Part shown: piece by piece, positions 49,680 through 63,309 of the stretch
Position numbering within the stretch: position 1 is the first letter of the stretch
Layout: each line of letters opens with the position of its first letter
NCBI GenBank assembly: GCA_013397115.1
Contig: VWZW01004384.1
Location: 124,001 to 188,000, forward strand
DNA length: 64,000 nucleotides
Origin: Edolisoma coerulescens
Lineage: Eukaryota; Chordata; Aves; Passeriformes; Campephagidae
Direction of reading: 5' to 3'
The notes under the pieces: generated by a model
Told to the model about the DNA's origin: nothing
Database searches by the model: none
The model's input: only the letters and a program-made list of their open reading frames with translations
Program-made: the position numbers and the translations under genes

Positions 49680-51179
49680 TAAACACAGTCCCATAGACTT
49701 TATTGCATCTTTCCTGCTCTATTTGAATATCAGTTCACTTTAGGCCCAAACTTTGGGACACATCAGACTCCAGTGCATACATGAGAAATATGAGAAAAGA
49801 AGATGAAGATTCATAAAAAGGTACTTAAGAATTCTTTTTACACTTTATAGAAAAGAGAGAAACATTTCATCAATCTTCTTGCAAAGTATTTGCCTCAGTA
49901 TCTGACATTTGCTAAAGGCAATATTTATCATTTTCCTCCATAACACTTCATCGTTCTCTTTCAGTACCACTTGAATGACATGACACTTTTTAAAACCCAC
50001 TGTGAAGTCTGTAAATCAGTTTAGTGCTTAGAACACATGAAATTCATTATTCAAGCACCAGTGCTATTGACAGTATATCAAAAAGGTCAAATAAGCAGAT
50101 TAAAACCTTGCAGTATGAATTAAACATATCCATTGATCTTTATGACATCGAATCCATTTCACACAGGCAAAAGAGACTTGTATGCTTCCTGTTAACAAAT
50201 TTGAGCACATATTTTGCATTTGCTGCTTGAGGAAGTGCAAAATATATTTGGAGAGACGCAGATGACAAGCAATGAGATAATAAGAATGGGAAATTTTTCC
50301 CATAATTTTAAAGGGAAAGGTTTACTGAGAGTTGTAATAGAAAGAGCATAATTGTTAAACCTCCTAAATAAAAAAAAAAATCTGACTAAAGAGAGGGTCA
50401 AAATTTTGTGTATGTGAATACCATATACAAAAATAAATATTTTTGATTTTTAAGCAGTTTACAGAAGTCAGAGTCACTTTAGGCTTTATGCAATCATTGC
50501 TAATCTGTGAAGCATAATTCTGAACATAGCACATAAATCAGTCCATTAGACTAGAAAACCCAGACATAGGAAAAAAAATCCAGAGGCAGAGAGTAATGCA
50601 AATTTCTAATCATTATGCTAAGGAATTCAGTTTGATCTGCATTAAAAAATAAAATAAAATAAATCAAGGAAAAGGTGAACTGAAATATATACAAATATCC
50701 TGTGCTGGGTTTTAATCCTGGTCTCTGAAAGCAGCAAGCTCCCAAGAAAGTAGCAGTGACTCATTTTTCTCACTGACCTCTTTCAGATAAGAAGTCATCC
50801 CTATATACTGGAGGCACCATTATTTATAGTGAACACTCCTTCAGACAGGACTGGCTTGAGAGAGTTTTATTATGAAAAGGTCATACATAGTCTTTATGGG
50901 CCACAATCACAGTTACCACAATTTTTGACTCATTTCACATTTAGTCTAAATTTCCGAAACAGTATGACCACTGGATACCAAAGCTGTTGGATACCACTGA
51001 TCGAGAATGTTTTATAGTTTTTTTGGCATTTCTTGTATTTCCCTGCAGTTATCTTTGGTCTCCATTTAGTTTGCAGGTTGCTGTGTGACAGACACCACCT
51101 CTCCAGAAAACCACAGGAAAATTCAGATTAGAAGGATCTGCAGGGATCCACCCACCTGCTTGAACTAGGCTGATCTCTG
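49680..51179. other. Intergenic AT-rich spacer
   Basis: No supported gene or repeat beyond short A-rich tracts (50370-50380 and 50645-50664). Confidence 0.5.
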
Positions 51180-52170
51180 AGGTCAGCCAGACTGCTCAGG
51201 GCTTAATCCAGTAAGGTCCTGAAAAGCCCCAAGGATGTGAACAGTACAACTGTGCCTGCGACACTGACTGTCACTCAGAGGAAATGTTTTTCTTGCATGC
51301 AATCTAAACCTTGCTTATTTCAGGGTGTGCCTACTGTATCTTGTCCTCCCACCACGCACTGTTGTGAAGAGCCTGGCTCCCACTTCTCAATGACCTCTCC
51401 ACAGGTATCTGGGGTCTGCTCTTAGGTGCTCCCAAAGCTGACTCCAATCCAGGCCAAAAAAGACCCCATCCCCCAGCCTTTCCTCATGAGGTGAGTGCTC
51501 TAGTCCCTGACCACCTCAACAGCTTTTTGTTGAGCTTGCTCCAATTGACTGATGTTTTTTTCTCTTCTTTTTTTTGGTTGACTGACCTGAAGTTGAATGA
51601 AGAGTTTTGATGTGACCTCAAGATAGCTGAGTGAAAGGAGCTCTGGTTATGTGGGTGTGCTGCTGTTGATACCACCCAGGATGCCACGGCCTTTCTTTCC
51701 AACAGGGCACTCTGGGCTCATGTGCCACTCCCTGTCTGCCACAGCCCCCAGAGTCTCTTCAGCAGAGCTGCTGCCCAACCAGCCCATCCCCATCATGCCT
51801 TGCTGACACTCATTCACACTCATTCTTCCTTCCTAGGGGATGGACTTTGACCGTCAGTAATTTGTCCTCACTGAATTTCACAAGTTTCCTGTTGCCCTGT
51901 TCCTCCAGCCTGTCCAGGAAGCAGCCCTGCCTTGGAGCATATTGGCTGGTCCCCTCAGCTTGGTGCCATCTCTCATCTGATGAGTGTGCAATGTTGCATC
52001 CTCCAGGTGATTGACAAGGATACAAAGGTCCCGGGACAGACCCCTGTGGTGCTCTGCTTCCCACCAGCCTCCAGGAAGAACACAACGCATTAACCACCAA
52101 CCTCTGGGCCCTGCCATCCCACCGGTATCTAGGGTTTGGCAGTGCCAGGGAAACTGTCTGATAAACAACA
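51180..52170 (-). mobile_element. CR1 LINE fragment, degenerate
   Basis: On the minus strand the region at 52100-51810 includes APQGSVPGPL, corresponding to the CR1 reverse-transcriptase SGVPQGSVLGPL motif. It then gives DRLEEQ and KFSEDKLLTVKVHPLGRKNE, which correspond to later ORF2 residues. The left part holds reverse-complemented 3'-UTR phrases (GACTGCTCAGGGCTTAATCC; CCTTTCCTCATGAGGTGAGT). Frames shift repeatedly, so it is dead. Edges are approximate. Confidence 0.8.
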
Positions 52171-54240
52171 AATTAGCACACTGTCCATGCTAGGCCTTTT
52201 CTGGTGGAAAGATTTTTCCTGACTGAGTTTTCTTGCCTGAGTAACTGCACCTTCCAGATGTCACAAAAAAAGAGAAAAATCAAACTAAACAGACTTGTTT
52301 TTTCACATGAGACTAATTACATTGTGCCAGGCCATATAAGTGTTCATGGCTCTAAAACAATAAAATACACATTCAGGCAAAAAAGAGAGACAAGTGACCA
52401 ATAATCCATGGGAGACCAGTATTACGAATCAGCAATCATGAAAGACTACTGAGAAACAGAATAAAAAGAAATACCAGTCTGAACCCTATGGAGTAGCTGG
52501 GCTGTTTCTACTGCTGGTGTTTTAGTCTTTAAATTACCATTTTTCCACAGCAAATTAAAGGAGAAAGAAAATAGCTTTGCTTGCATCTGCAGCTGTCTGT
52601 GAAATACGACAGCAGACTAAACAACGGCACTACAAGAATAACAGTTACATTTGGCCAAAAGGAACTCATCAAAGAAAGCATCAGGTCACTGGTTAAAGAG
52701 GTCAGTGACTGTTTCAGTCAATTGCTGTTGAAACACACGGGTACCTCCCGGCTGCACAGCAGAGCAGTAGCTACTTTCTCCTCCTAACAAACTTTGAAAG
52801 GACTATATAGTGGTGATAGGCCTGCTCCAATGATAGTGCATACACATGGCTTATACATTCTATAAATCTGTGCAAACTCTGAAAACATAACTTGGGTAAT
52901 GTAAGTGTCCCTGTGTCAGTGGTGATTAGGTATCATCAGGTATTCCAGTCCTCCAAGCTAACACCTACCACAGCTCTAGAGAATACTGCTGCTCATGTCC
53001 AGACCTTTCCTTCAAAAAAAGCCTTTAACTCCATGACCTCACCAGTCCCTAAGCTTCTGAAGAGAGTGCACCACACCAACATTCCCTTTTAAAGGTTCCC
53101 GTCAGCCTGTGGAGAATAAACCTGCCAAAACTGATACCTGGATACTGGACTAAAGCAGAGAAATGAACATCCATGCCCACCCATAGCTTCAATTCCTCTT
53201 AAAATAAGTATGCCAAATTTGGGGCTTTATAAATCAGTAGCTCTGGCTGTATATGTCAAAATTTCATGTCAAGCAGAGTTCTCATTCCAAATGCTCAGTA
53301 GCAAGGCTTTTCTTCTCTCAGTTAAAAGAGCAAACTGGTATCACAGTGCTATAAGCATGATGAGTTCCTTGGAATAGAGTGGCATCTCTCATCACTCAGC
53401 ATCACTCTTGCTATGTAACTTGCATATCCAAGCGTCTCCAATGACCTGCTCTGTTACTACTGCAATAAAACTTGGCAGTTCCTGATTTGGATTGGTTTAT
53501 TTCAGTACCACTCAAGTTTTTCCTTTTTAGTGTAGAACCTGGATTTAATCTGAACTGCCCTTTTAGCTGTGAAATTGATCAAGCAGTAATCCATCCACCC
53601 AACAAAGTTCTTCAGGCAGGATAATTCTCTGTAATATTTCACTGTTCTGATTTTAGAAGCCTCAACAATGCAATTTCCACCATATTGCATATTAAGCTCT
53701 CTTGAGATTAAACATACATTTTTCTTTACATGGTAAACAGCCTACCACTCTTATATACACCCACATATAATGATGAAACCTATGGGACCCAGTCTGGAAC
53801 TGCTCTGTGGCTTTCCTTGGTGCCTGGAGAAGTTTCCTCCCACAGATTCAAGACATCACAAGGGCCAAATTAATGAGCACAGCATCTCTGGCCTAATTCC
53901 TGTATACTGGAAATGTTGCTTCCCTGGAGCCAAAATATCAATTAACTGCTCTTTGCCCAGGCACCCCAGGTTTCTAAGACTCAGGAGAAAATGTCTATAA
54001 AGAGAGGAGACATTCTTTCTGAAGCAGGCATTTCATATCTCCAATTGCACATCTGTGCTGCCATTACAAGCATCTGAGACTCAAGGAAAGCTAAAAACAT
54101 GCTGTAGCCTAAATTAAAATAATCATCAAAAGCTAGAAAATGCAGTGCATAAGCAGTCAAACTACAGATGGCATTTGCATTTTTACCTTCAGAAGAATCA
54201 ATCCAATTTTAACTGAAATAAAGCTACTACCATAAAGTTT
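52171..54240. other. Intergenic, no gene seen
   Basis: No exon, RNA gene or recognised element could be supported. Confidence 0.5.
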
Positions 54241-54305
54241 TAGAATCATAGAATTTGCAGAGTTGGAAGGGACCCCTCAGGATCATCGAGTCTAACTTCT
54301 GGTCT
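54241..54305 (-). mobile_element. Short CR1 3' tail
   Basis: TAGAATCATAGAATTTGCAG, then GTTGGAAGGGACCCCTCAGG and ATCATCGAGTCTAACTT, is the reverse complement of an avian CR1 3' end. The copy is strongly 5'-truncated. Confidence 0.85.
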
Positions 54306-57300
54306 AGCTGAACTTGTAATAATGAAAATGGTTTTTACTTGCAAATTTGTCCTTTCTTCCTTCTTGTTTCCTAAAAATATCATTTTTAAACTGCTAAGTG
54401 TACTGCATTTGCAGATCTGTTAAGCAGAAAAAACACCTGTGTCCCGTGATAGTATTTTCCTGTACCTTTAGACCAACAGAAACCTGTCTGGTTTCCCTCT
54501 GCATTTGTATAATTTGTCATAACCAGGTATCACAGGATTACAAAGGGTTAAGAATATCACCATCTATAGTGAAGCTGCCCACTGTCACACTGAGATTTTT
54601 TGACATTATGTTTTTCAAGGTGTGAGCTTCGTATGGAACTTTTCAACCTCCCTTCCACCCCCATTTGCATTTTTTCAATGTAAATGTGATTTTGGAGTGT
54701 TTTGTCTCCAGCTCTAATCTGTCTAGGTAGCACTGAGTTACTCTTCTGATTTAAATGGCTTTTGCATATTGTCACTCCTGTGCACATTACTTTGCTAGCA
54801 GAGTATTTCCCAATGATCTGTATGTTCCATCTCTGACTTAAGTTTATATAGATATAGATACATAGACGTAGACACAGATAAAAATAAAAAAGGAAGCTTG
54901 GCTGGTTTCTTCCTGCACCTTTTTTAAGTTAGCAGACTCCACAGTCTGGGACTTTCATTCTGTCACCTTCCACATGTCTTGAATGCAAAGTGCTGCCATA
55001 ACACATCTAATGCATCAGTTCAGACAGCAAAGGGGTTTTAGACTAACCAAGTGTGTTTGGAGCCTGTGGAACTGCCATATAAAGTACAGGTATCACTGCA
55101 GCTGTGTCACCTCAGCTCACAGTTACGTAAGCAGGTGCTTAGACCCTGTGTCAGTGTGAATGTGTTTTGTACGAATTTCTGCTGCATCTTTCTGCCTTCT
55201 CCTCAGAAACTAGCTAAAGTTAATGCTTTTAGTTGACCACAGAAAACAGATTTTCCCCATGTCCTGCACAGGGGCTTGTAAGAGGGTTCAGCATGCTGCA
55301 CAGAGGTTCACAGCAGGTAAGGCAGGCTGCAGGCAACCACACTGCCAATCCAGGCTCCTGAATCCATAGTGAGTCCACCTACTCTGGGCCAAGCAGAGCT
55401 CTGTGCAGCATCAGCCCTTAACACCTTCAGGAGCTCCAGTTCTCCACCAACACCCCCCTGAACGGCCCGATCACAGGGTATTTGGCTTCTTGGGCTGTGA
55501 CTATTTAAATGGGCTTCAGGAAGATGAAGAAAGTTGAGTTAATTCCCTGTTGGATAAGTATCTCCATTACTGTAGCTCTGTCAATGTAAATTAACTGTTC
55601 TCATTCTGATAGGCACAGTGTGCCACTTAGAATTCATTATGAATATTTGATAAGGTGTTGTTTATTTGTGGCAAGTTGATTGTTTTTTTCTCACCCACAG
55701 ATACAGCTTCAAGCAGTTACATAACCAAGGTATACTTACACATAAAAATATAAATATATCGTTGAGTTCATTCTGGGTTCTTAGACCGCAGAGCCAGATT
55801 CAAGTAACAGCAAAGTTCTTTGAGTGATAAGGAGGACACATTGAAGGGGTTCTTGACAAAAAAATGTTTCAAAGTCTTTCACCCACTTTCTTTGTCAAGC
55901 CTGCATTTCTGGAGAAGTTCAGAGTGCATCTAATGAATAGATGAAGAACCTCCCAGCCAGAAGTGCAGGAGAAAGGATCAACAAAAAAGGATTTTGTCTG
56001 GCAAGCTAAAAACTGTGTTCTGACTTTAATAGTCCTCGAGAAATCTTGATATCCCAAAACTGGAGTAGAGCTGCAAACATAAATACCAAGTTTAAGTTTC
56101 CCTTATCATATAGTAGTTTCAGCTGAAGCACTTTTCTTTTTTAACCCAGCACTTGAGCGTATAAAGCAGAAGTCATAATGGATAACCTTCCAAACATTAA
56201 ATATATTGGTCTTTAAATTCCCAAGAGGCAGATTCCTCTTGCAAAAATGGGTTTTATCTGTTTCTCAGGGTTTCCTTCTAAAACTCTACACCCACTCACA
56301 CAGAGCAGAATTAATTACAATCCATTGCTTTCACCTTTATTATTACTGAACACCACGTTCAATTTGAGACATAGGTCTACCACTTCTGCAGAACTATTTC
56401 TGCTTGCTTCTAGTCAGAAGAGTGCTGAAAGGGAGGAAATAAGGTAATTAAATCATTCTCCTCACTCATAAGAGCATGCACAACATTCAACTAAATTTAT
56501 ATTAATATCACTGAGAATCGTAACTTCTTAGGACAATTTGAAAGTCAGTGTAAATTAAACTTGCTCATTTGAAGAAAAGTGAATGTTTAGCACAGGTAGC
56601 TCCCTAGAAGTGACAGGGATTTATTCCATCTGAGAATCTAAGCTGGAATCTGGAAAAATCAATGCTACTGTAAGAACATCAGCTTGTATAGAACCTGCTC
56701 AATAAATAAAATGCATTTGCTTTAGGACAAACAGATTTCCAGGTGCCTTTTTTACAAAATACCTCGTCTGCCCTGAGCAAAGCATCAAATTCTGAATATC
56801 AGATGATCCACAGAGCTTACTGCAGTCTTCTCCCCACACAATGGACTTCTTGCTCAACCTCCACTTGGAGTGGAAACAAGTGTCCTCCTGTCCTTGCCTG
56901 GCTCCAGCTCCTGTCCCTTGCCCAGCTCCAAGCCATTCTGCACTGCAGTGGTTTTCTCTAAGGAGCACTAGGGCAACACTGAAGAAGCACACTCACCATT
57001 TGCCACACGGTGGGGTCCAGCTCTTGGCCATGCTGGGCATCAGCTGCCCTGGTCAAAGACAAGAGTCTGATGCGCCACTAGAGGATATCAGTGAGCTTGT
57101 CCCCTTTTACAGATGATGAAGAATACTCCCTTTTAAACTGTGGGAAAGCACAAAATGCCACCCGAATTGCCTTTCATAAATGCATTATTCATCCCACAGG
57201 CTTACCTTTCAGACTCCTGCTTATCAAGGGACAGACTGAGCAGTGGAGTGTGGAGTAGATGAAGGGGAGGTCTTTTCCCACACAAACAATTCTGTGACAG

Positions 57301-58443
57301 AATGCAAAAATGTCACGTGCAGCCATCCAAACACCAAGTGCACTCGCCAGCCTGCCTGTTGGCACACAGCCACCACCTTTCCTGCCATCACCAGCTCCAT
57401 GGGGCAGCACCTGGGAAGTCCTCCTTGGGCCAGCCACCCTGGTGGAGGCTGCAGAAGGTAGCCATGCCTGTGATGGTGGATGACCAACTCTGACTCAGGA
57501 CAACTTTGCTTTCCAGGGTCAGTGTCTGCTGCTTCTCTCCCTTGGGCATGTTGTGGAGGGTAACTGAAGGAACCTTCCCAACCCTGACCCACCACGACTT
57601 GGGCTTTTCTGGATGATCACTGGTCTGGCATCTAGTTGGATATTTCCTCAACAATCTTGTCATGATTTTATCTAGTCATCAATGGTCTCCAGCAGACCTT
57701 GTATCCATCTAGTGGTAGTTTGAAAAAAGGGCTTTTAAGGTCAACAGCTCCCTTTTGAGTTGTATTGATTACTTACAGCTCACTAGTTAGTCTTGCAGCT
57801 GTCTGGCAGGCCCTGGGTTTCAAGGGAAGGCTGGGTAGTGGTCTCCACACAGGCCAGCTTCTTTGCAACCATGTTCTGGAAGAAGCTCAATATTTGCATT
57901 TTCTTCCATATTTTTGCATAAATCTGTTCCTTCCCATCTTGAACAAGACTACACAAAGGCCACATAAAATGGAAAGTGGCACTGAGATTGTTGCTTTCCA
58001 TGGATTAATTCCCAGTCTGGCCAGCTGTACGTGCACCTTTCTGACTTCAGGTTAATAACAAAAACAGTAAGACATTCCATGATCAGATGCAACTGGGGAA
58101 AAAAAATGTGTGAAGAATCAGTGCCCAGTGTCTGGCCATTCTATTATGCTATCTCAGTAAGAAATGGAAACTTCTGTGAGAGAAATTGAAAGCAATAAAA
58201 GAAGGAATTGTATAGCACTATTTTGTGAACAGAGACTGTCATTTTCCCAAAACAGACTTTTTCTCTAATAGGATCAAATATAGTGAATCAATACTTCAGC
58301 CCAGATGGGGTTTGTGGTTTCCAGAGGAACCTTTCTGGAGGAAGGTACACATCTCCTATAAATACAATTGATATTTTAAGGGACTATAACTGAAGAGAAC
58401 AATAGCTCTGTTTAATTTTGTTTTAATACTGTTACCATGGCTT
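54306..58443. other. Intergenic, no gene seen
   Basis: No supported gene. The stretch at 56.8-57.6 kb is somewhat richer in G+C and has overlapping open frames on both strands with no recognisable domain. Confidence 0.5.
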
Positions 58444-58490
58444 GGGAGAGGGGGAAGGGGAAGAAGGGGAAGAGGAAGGGGAAGGGAAGG
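58444..58490 (+). repeat. (GGGGAA)-type purine tract
   Basis: 47 bp of pure G/A with at least four runs of four or more G separated by 2-8 nt. This satisfies a simple G-quadruplex pattern on the plus strand. Confidence 0.9.
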
Positions 58491-61336
58491 CTTTCTGTCC
58501 TGACACACTACAGCACAGACCAGGTGGGGCTGGAAAATGCTGCTGTTTCCCTAGAAATATTGCATCTGTGGGTGCAATAAACCCAGGAAGTTAGTGAGCA
58601 ATAAACAAAAGTATGTTTTCTATTAGCTTGTGTCCTTGCTTTTATTGAGTCTCATGTTTCTTTGCCAGAAAGAATATCATTAGCTTTCCTGCTTTACCTC
58701 CCAAATTTATTCAAGCTGTACAAATTGGGGAGGTTATTCCTCAGTTACGCTTTCATGCATTTAGATGGAAACACATATGTATACACAGACACACAGAGTG
58801 TGAGATAATTTTGATATAAATAATATGTGTAAAGAATATATTAATAACTAATAAATTGTTTATATATTTATTTAGGAGGTTTATATGTAAGTATATATGT
58901 ACATCTAAAAACTTTTTTTTCTAGAAAGATGCATGGAATCTGCATTCAGAGTTGCTGCATGTCTCAGAGTTTCACTATTGTAACCTGTTACTGAACTCCC
59001 TGTTTTCCCAGTTCAACTCACTCCTTCATTTTCCTTCACTTCCAAGGCTATGAATAAGGAAAATTACAGCAATCTCCCATCTAAAGCTTTTCTAGACGTC
59101 TCCAGTGGAGAAACACAGTACAAGTGCTCACTCTTCAGTATTATCACTATACAAGTCCCCTCAGGTTTTGTTATCTGGAACTGGTGAAGATTTCCTGGCC
59201 AGAGAAAGAAAAAGTTCCTTAGAAACCAGCATTTTATGGACTTCTCACTACAAACAGTTAATTCAAAGAGCTAAGTCCATCAAGAAGTTTTCTTTTAAAC
59301 TGTTGTGTGTTATCTGTTATTCTCCTCCTTATCCAGCTGCTTTTCTGCTGATCACTCACATTCATCTTTGCAAACAAGGTTTTATGCAGGAACTTTTAAA
59401 TTTGAGCCTCTATATAAATATGCCCTCAGAAATTCCTTCTCAGGATGTCATTCACATACAGTTTTAATTGTATAAAATACACATATTTGAAAAAATAGCA
59501 GTGAACTTCTTCAATTTATTTAGCTCATTTTATTAACTGTGGGAAGCAGCGGTGTAGCAGCCTCTGGCAAATAAAAAGGAGCAGATGTTGCATTGAGGAA
59601 GGGAGATTATTTTCCTTTTTATATTCAGCATCTGCTTTACTATCCTATGACCTGTTGAAAGATTAAGCTCCAGTGAGACTGTTTGCACTTAGATCTTCCT
59701 GAAGCCTCCTCTTCCCAGGAAGGATTCCATGACTATTAAGAAGGATTTGATGATCTACCTATTAAATATTAAAATCCTTTAGATAATTCTGCAGCTTCTT
59801 TGTTTCAAGAATAGCATGTTCCTGTCACCTGGTCACTGCTTTGCACAGAACAAGCACTGCACTGAGCATTAAGACATTTTCCCTTTGTAGAGCTGTTGCT
59901 TGTAAACTTGGGTTAATAATAAAAGCAGTCATAAATACACAAGATGAAGTACAAAGACTAGATTGTGTGTCTGTTACCACTGCACAGTAAAAGTTTTTCA
60001 TCTTGAAAATGCTAACATTTGAATACTAATGGCAGACAAGTGACCTCCTGTGACCCTTTTGGTTGCATGCATCAGTTTTGTCCAGATTGTGCTTCGAATG
60101 TAAATGCTGGGAGATGTAATTATTGCTGGATGCAGATTTTAATGACTGAAATAGAGACACACAGAAGATCTAGCTAAAGCCTTGGCCCAGAAAGCACATT
60201 AATGACATACTAAGCATAATCAAGCAAATACTTTGTTCAATGCATCTTATTTCTTTTTCCAGTACATGGAAATTATTTTCTTTCCAACAAATATATAAAA
60301 AGCAGAATATAAAACTGTTCCTTACAGCTACTTCTCTGATGCTACAAACAGACGAGCTGACAGTTTCTAGTCCAACAATTCCACAGAAACATCCTCTATG
60401 TCACACATTTCATCAGTTCAAAACTGTGGACTCTGTGGCACCATTTAGGTGAATCTAGGTTATTGGCGTGAAAGGAAGAGCTGAAGAGAGACCATCCCCT
60501 GGAGTGCTGAATATCACCCATTTCCACAGAGCTGTACCACCTTTACTGGGGTAACAGTCTGTATCTGTGTAAGCACGAATGTTCATGGAGGACTGCTACA
60601 AAACCTACATTATAGCAGAAATTTTACATTTTAATTTGGGGAAATTGAAAATCTACTCCTCTTTCTGTCCCATAAGAAAACATAAACTTTATATACTTCA
60701 TAAAAACAATGACAACAAAGAAAAGAAAAACTGGAAAAACAGACTCCACACTGAAGAACCTTGTATCTTGTCAGAAAAAAATTGGGGGTTTTTTATGATG
60801 AAAGGAAAATACATTGTCATGCTCTCACAGACCTCATTCATTATTTCTGTGGTGATTAGTTCTTGAACTAACAGGGTCCTACCTACTCAAGAGAGCCTGA
60901 GCAGGCAGCTGAGTAAAGACAGACAGATCAGAGGAAGAGCAACCAGCAAAACATGGCTCTCAGGATCATCTTTGCACTACTCTCTTATTTTAGATATCTT
61001 TTGCTGATCCGCTCTAATTTACTGATAAACATCAGAAAATGTGTGTTGTCAAACACATTTCTGCAATTCCACTCCTGCCAGTTTGATGAGGTCCTTGGAA
61101 GAGGAGACAATAGGGCTGTTACTGCACTATCCAGATAGGAGCTGGTAGCTCCCATTCACAGCCATTCAGCACCACCCTGAATAGCTCTGTGCATCAGAAC
61201 AGGACTCAAGGCAATCACACGATGCAGCAATTGTTGGTAGGAATTCTCTTTTTAATTACCATCCTAGTGGCCTTGCACAATTTACTTCCCCTGCACTTGT
61301 TTGAAACAGGAGTCCTCACACAATTACTGTGTGATA

Positions 61337-61397
61337 ATAATGATTACGAAAATGATGATAATAATAATTATAATAATGATTATAATAATAATAATTT
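61337..61397 (+). repeat. ATAATR-rich microsatellite
   Basis: Impure array of ATAATG, ATAATT and related units over about 60 bp. Confidence 0.85.
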
Positions 61398-63295
61398 CAT
61401 GCGGTCATTGCAAGGACTGAGTGTTCTCGTACAGCTTGAACACATTACACATCTCAAAGATAGAGGCTTTCCCAACAGACTGTTCTGTATTTAAAAAGTA
61501 TTTAAGTAGCATATGCTACCATAAGGTTTTAATACAGAAAAGCTATAATTAGCAGCAAGATGTTCATGTTGTTGGTATCTGAAATTAAATTAGACATTGC
61601 TTTCATATTCACACATGTATGGATGTACTTCATTTCTTTGCGTTTTTTCAGGAGGACAACTATAACTTTTCCCTTAAAATATCACATTATTTCCTTACGC
61701 TTTAATGATTCAACAATTGTGTCCCCCTAAAATAACAAACAGAAGTGTCTTGAGTATCTTACAGTGTCAAAATAGTATCTAAGTTTTAAGTATTCAATAA
61801 TTACGCCCCCTAAAACAACAGTTGGAGGAACTTTCACTTAGACACCAAGAGAGGCTGAGCATGTAACTTTCATTAGACCTGAGATTCAATGATGAAAAAC
61901 TATGTGAAAACAGTCAGATTATCTGACTGTGCATCTGAACCCTGAGAGCATCAGCACTGTGAAGGATTTTTCTATCCTTTGGAAATGGGGAAAACTGCCT
62001 TGTGCATCATCAGCGATCATCAGAGAAATTAGATCAGAGCAACAAGATTACTGTAAATCCTTACACCCTTGCTAACTGAAAATAACTTTCTCTAGTAAAT
62101 AAGAGCTGTGAGAAAACATACCTGGTTGTGGACAGTTGCTTCCACGCCCTTACACTGTTGGAGGGGTATCATCATATACTTCAAAAGTATATTTCAATTA
62201 CCTTTTTCATACGACTGCAGACAGAGCTGAGAAATTTATCCTGAAATTTAAGGCATCACAGAAATGTGTTTAAATATACAGCAACAAAGACACATTGATG
62301 GAGAAAGAATTTTTGGAGCAACTCTTGGTACATAGATGATATGAGCAAGCTAAGGATTCTGAATACAAAGACTTCAGCAGCTAGTCAAAACGAATTACTC
62401 CTGCTTAAACATCCACAACAGCTGAACCTGGAGGACAGAGACTGTCTTCACAAGTGGATTCAGTATCTGGTGTGCCTCCTGCCAATGAAGTTGTATTAAA
62501 CAGAGAAAATGTGGTTTGGCAAACAGGGAAGGAAACGTTAAATGCTTTTTTCTCCCTGGATTAATTATTTATATTGTGCCACCTCACCAATAAATTTAAC
62601 AAATGCCTTACAGACTTTATGAGGATTGTACTGGTATGTCATACACAAAAGAGGAAAGAAAGATTACTGCTAATCTCAGCAACAGACGTCAGATATATAT
62701 ACAATTCTATACAATTATAAACTGCTTGAAATATTACTCAATAAAAACCGTATGAAGAATTTTGCATTTTAACTGTTTCTAATATCAGTTTTAGAGCCTC
62801 TACCCAGAAGTTTGCTCACAGTGTGTGCTGCAACCTTTAGACATAACTTGCTTGGGGTTTTAGATGACACCAAGATCTCCCAACGCATCAGTTATCTTTA
62901 GCCTATACAAGAAAAAATTGATTTGAATCATGTCAGTGACTAAACCCCTCATGCTGCAACCACTGTCCATAAAGACAACAAGCAGGAAAGCATAGCCAAA
63001 GCCTGCATGATCCATAGTGGCCAGTGAGAATGATCCAACTGCAGTGCAAATTCAGCAACTCACGTGCTTGGTCATATTCTTCAACAGGCACGTTCATGGA
63101 CAAGACGTTCAACTCCTACCAAAGGCAGTAGGATGAAAGCAACAACCATGTTCGGGTGCTTTCCAGGATTAGTCTTAGGCACTCTGAATGTCTTTGAAAA
63201 TTTAGTCATTTCCAGTATAACTTTTGGTGAAAGTCTCTGTTTTCCAGCTTGATGTCAGCTTAACAGAAAGAAAATAAGAGAGATTCTATACATAC

Positions 63296-63309
63296 GTGTG
63301 TGTGTGTGT
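63296..63309 (+). repeat. (GT)7 microsatellite
   Basis: Seven GT units followed by ACACAC, giving a small GT/AC palindrome. Confidence 0.85.
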
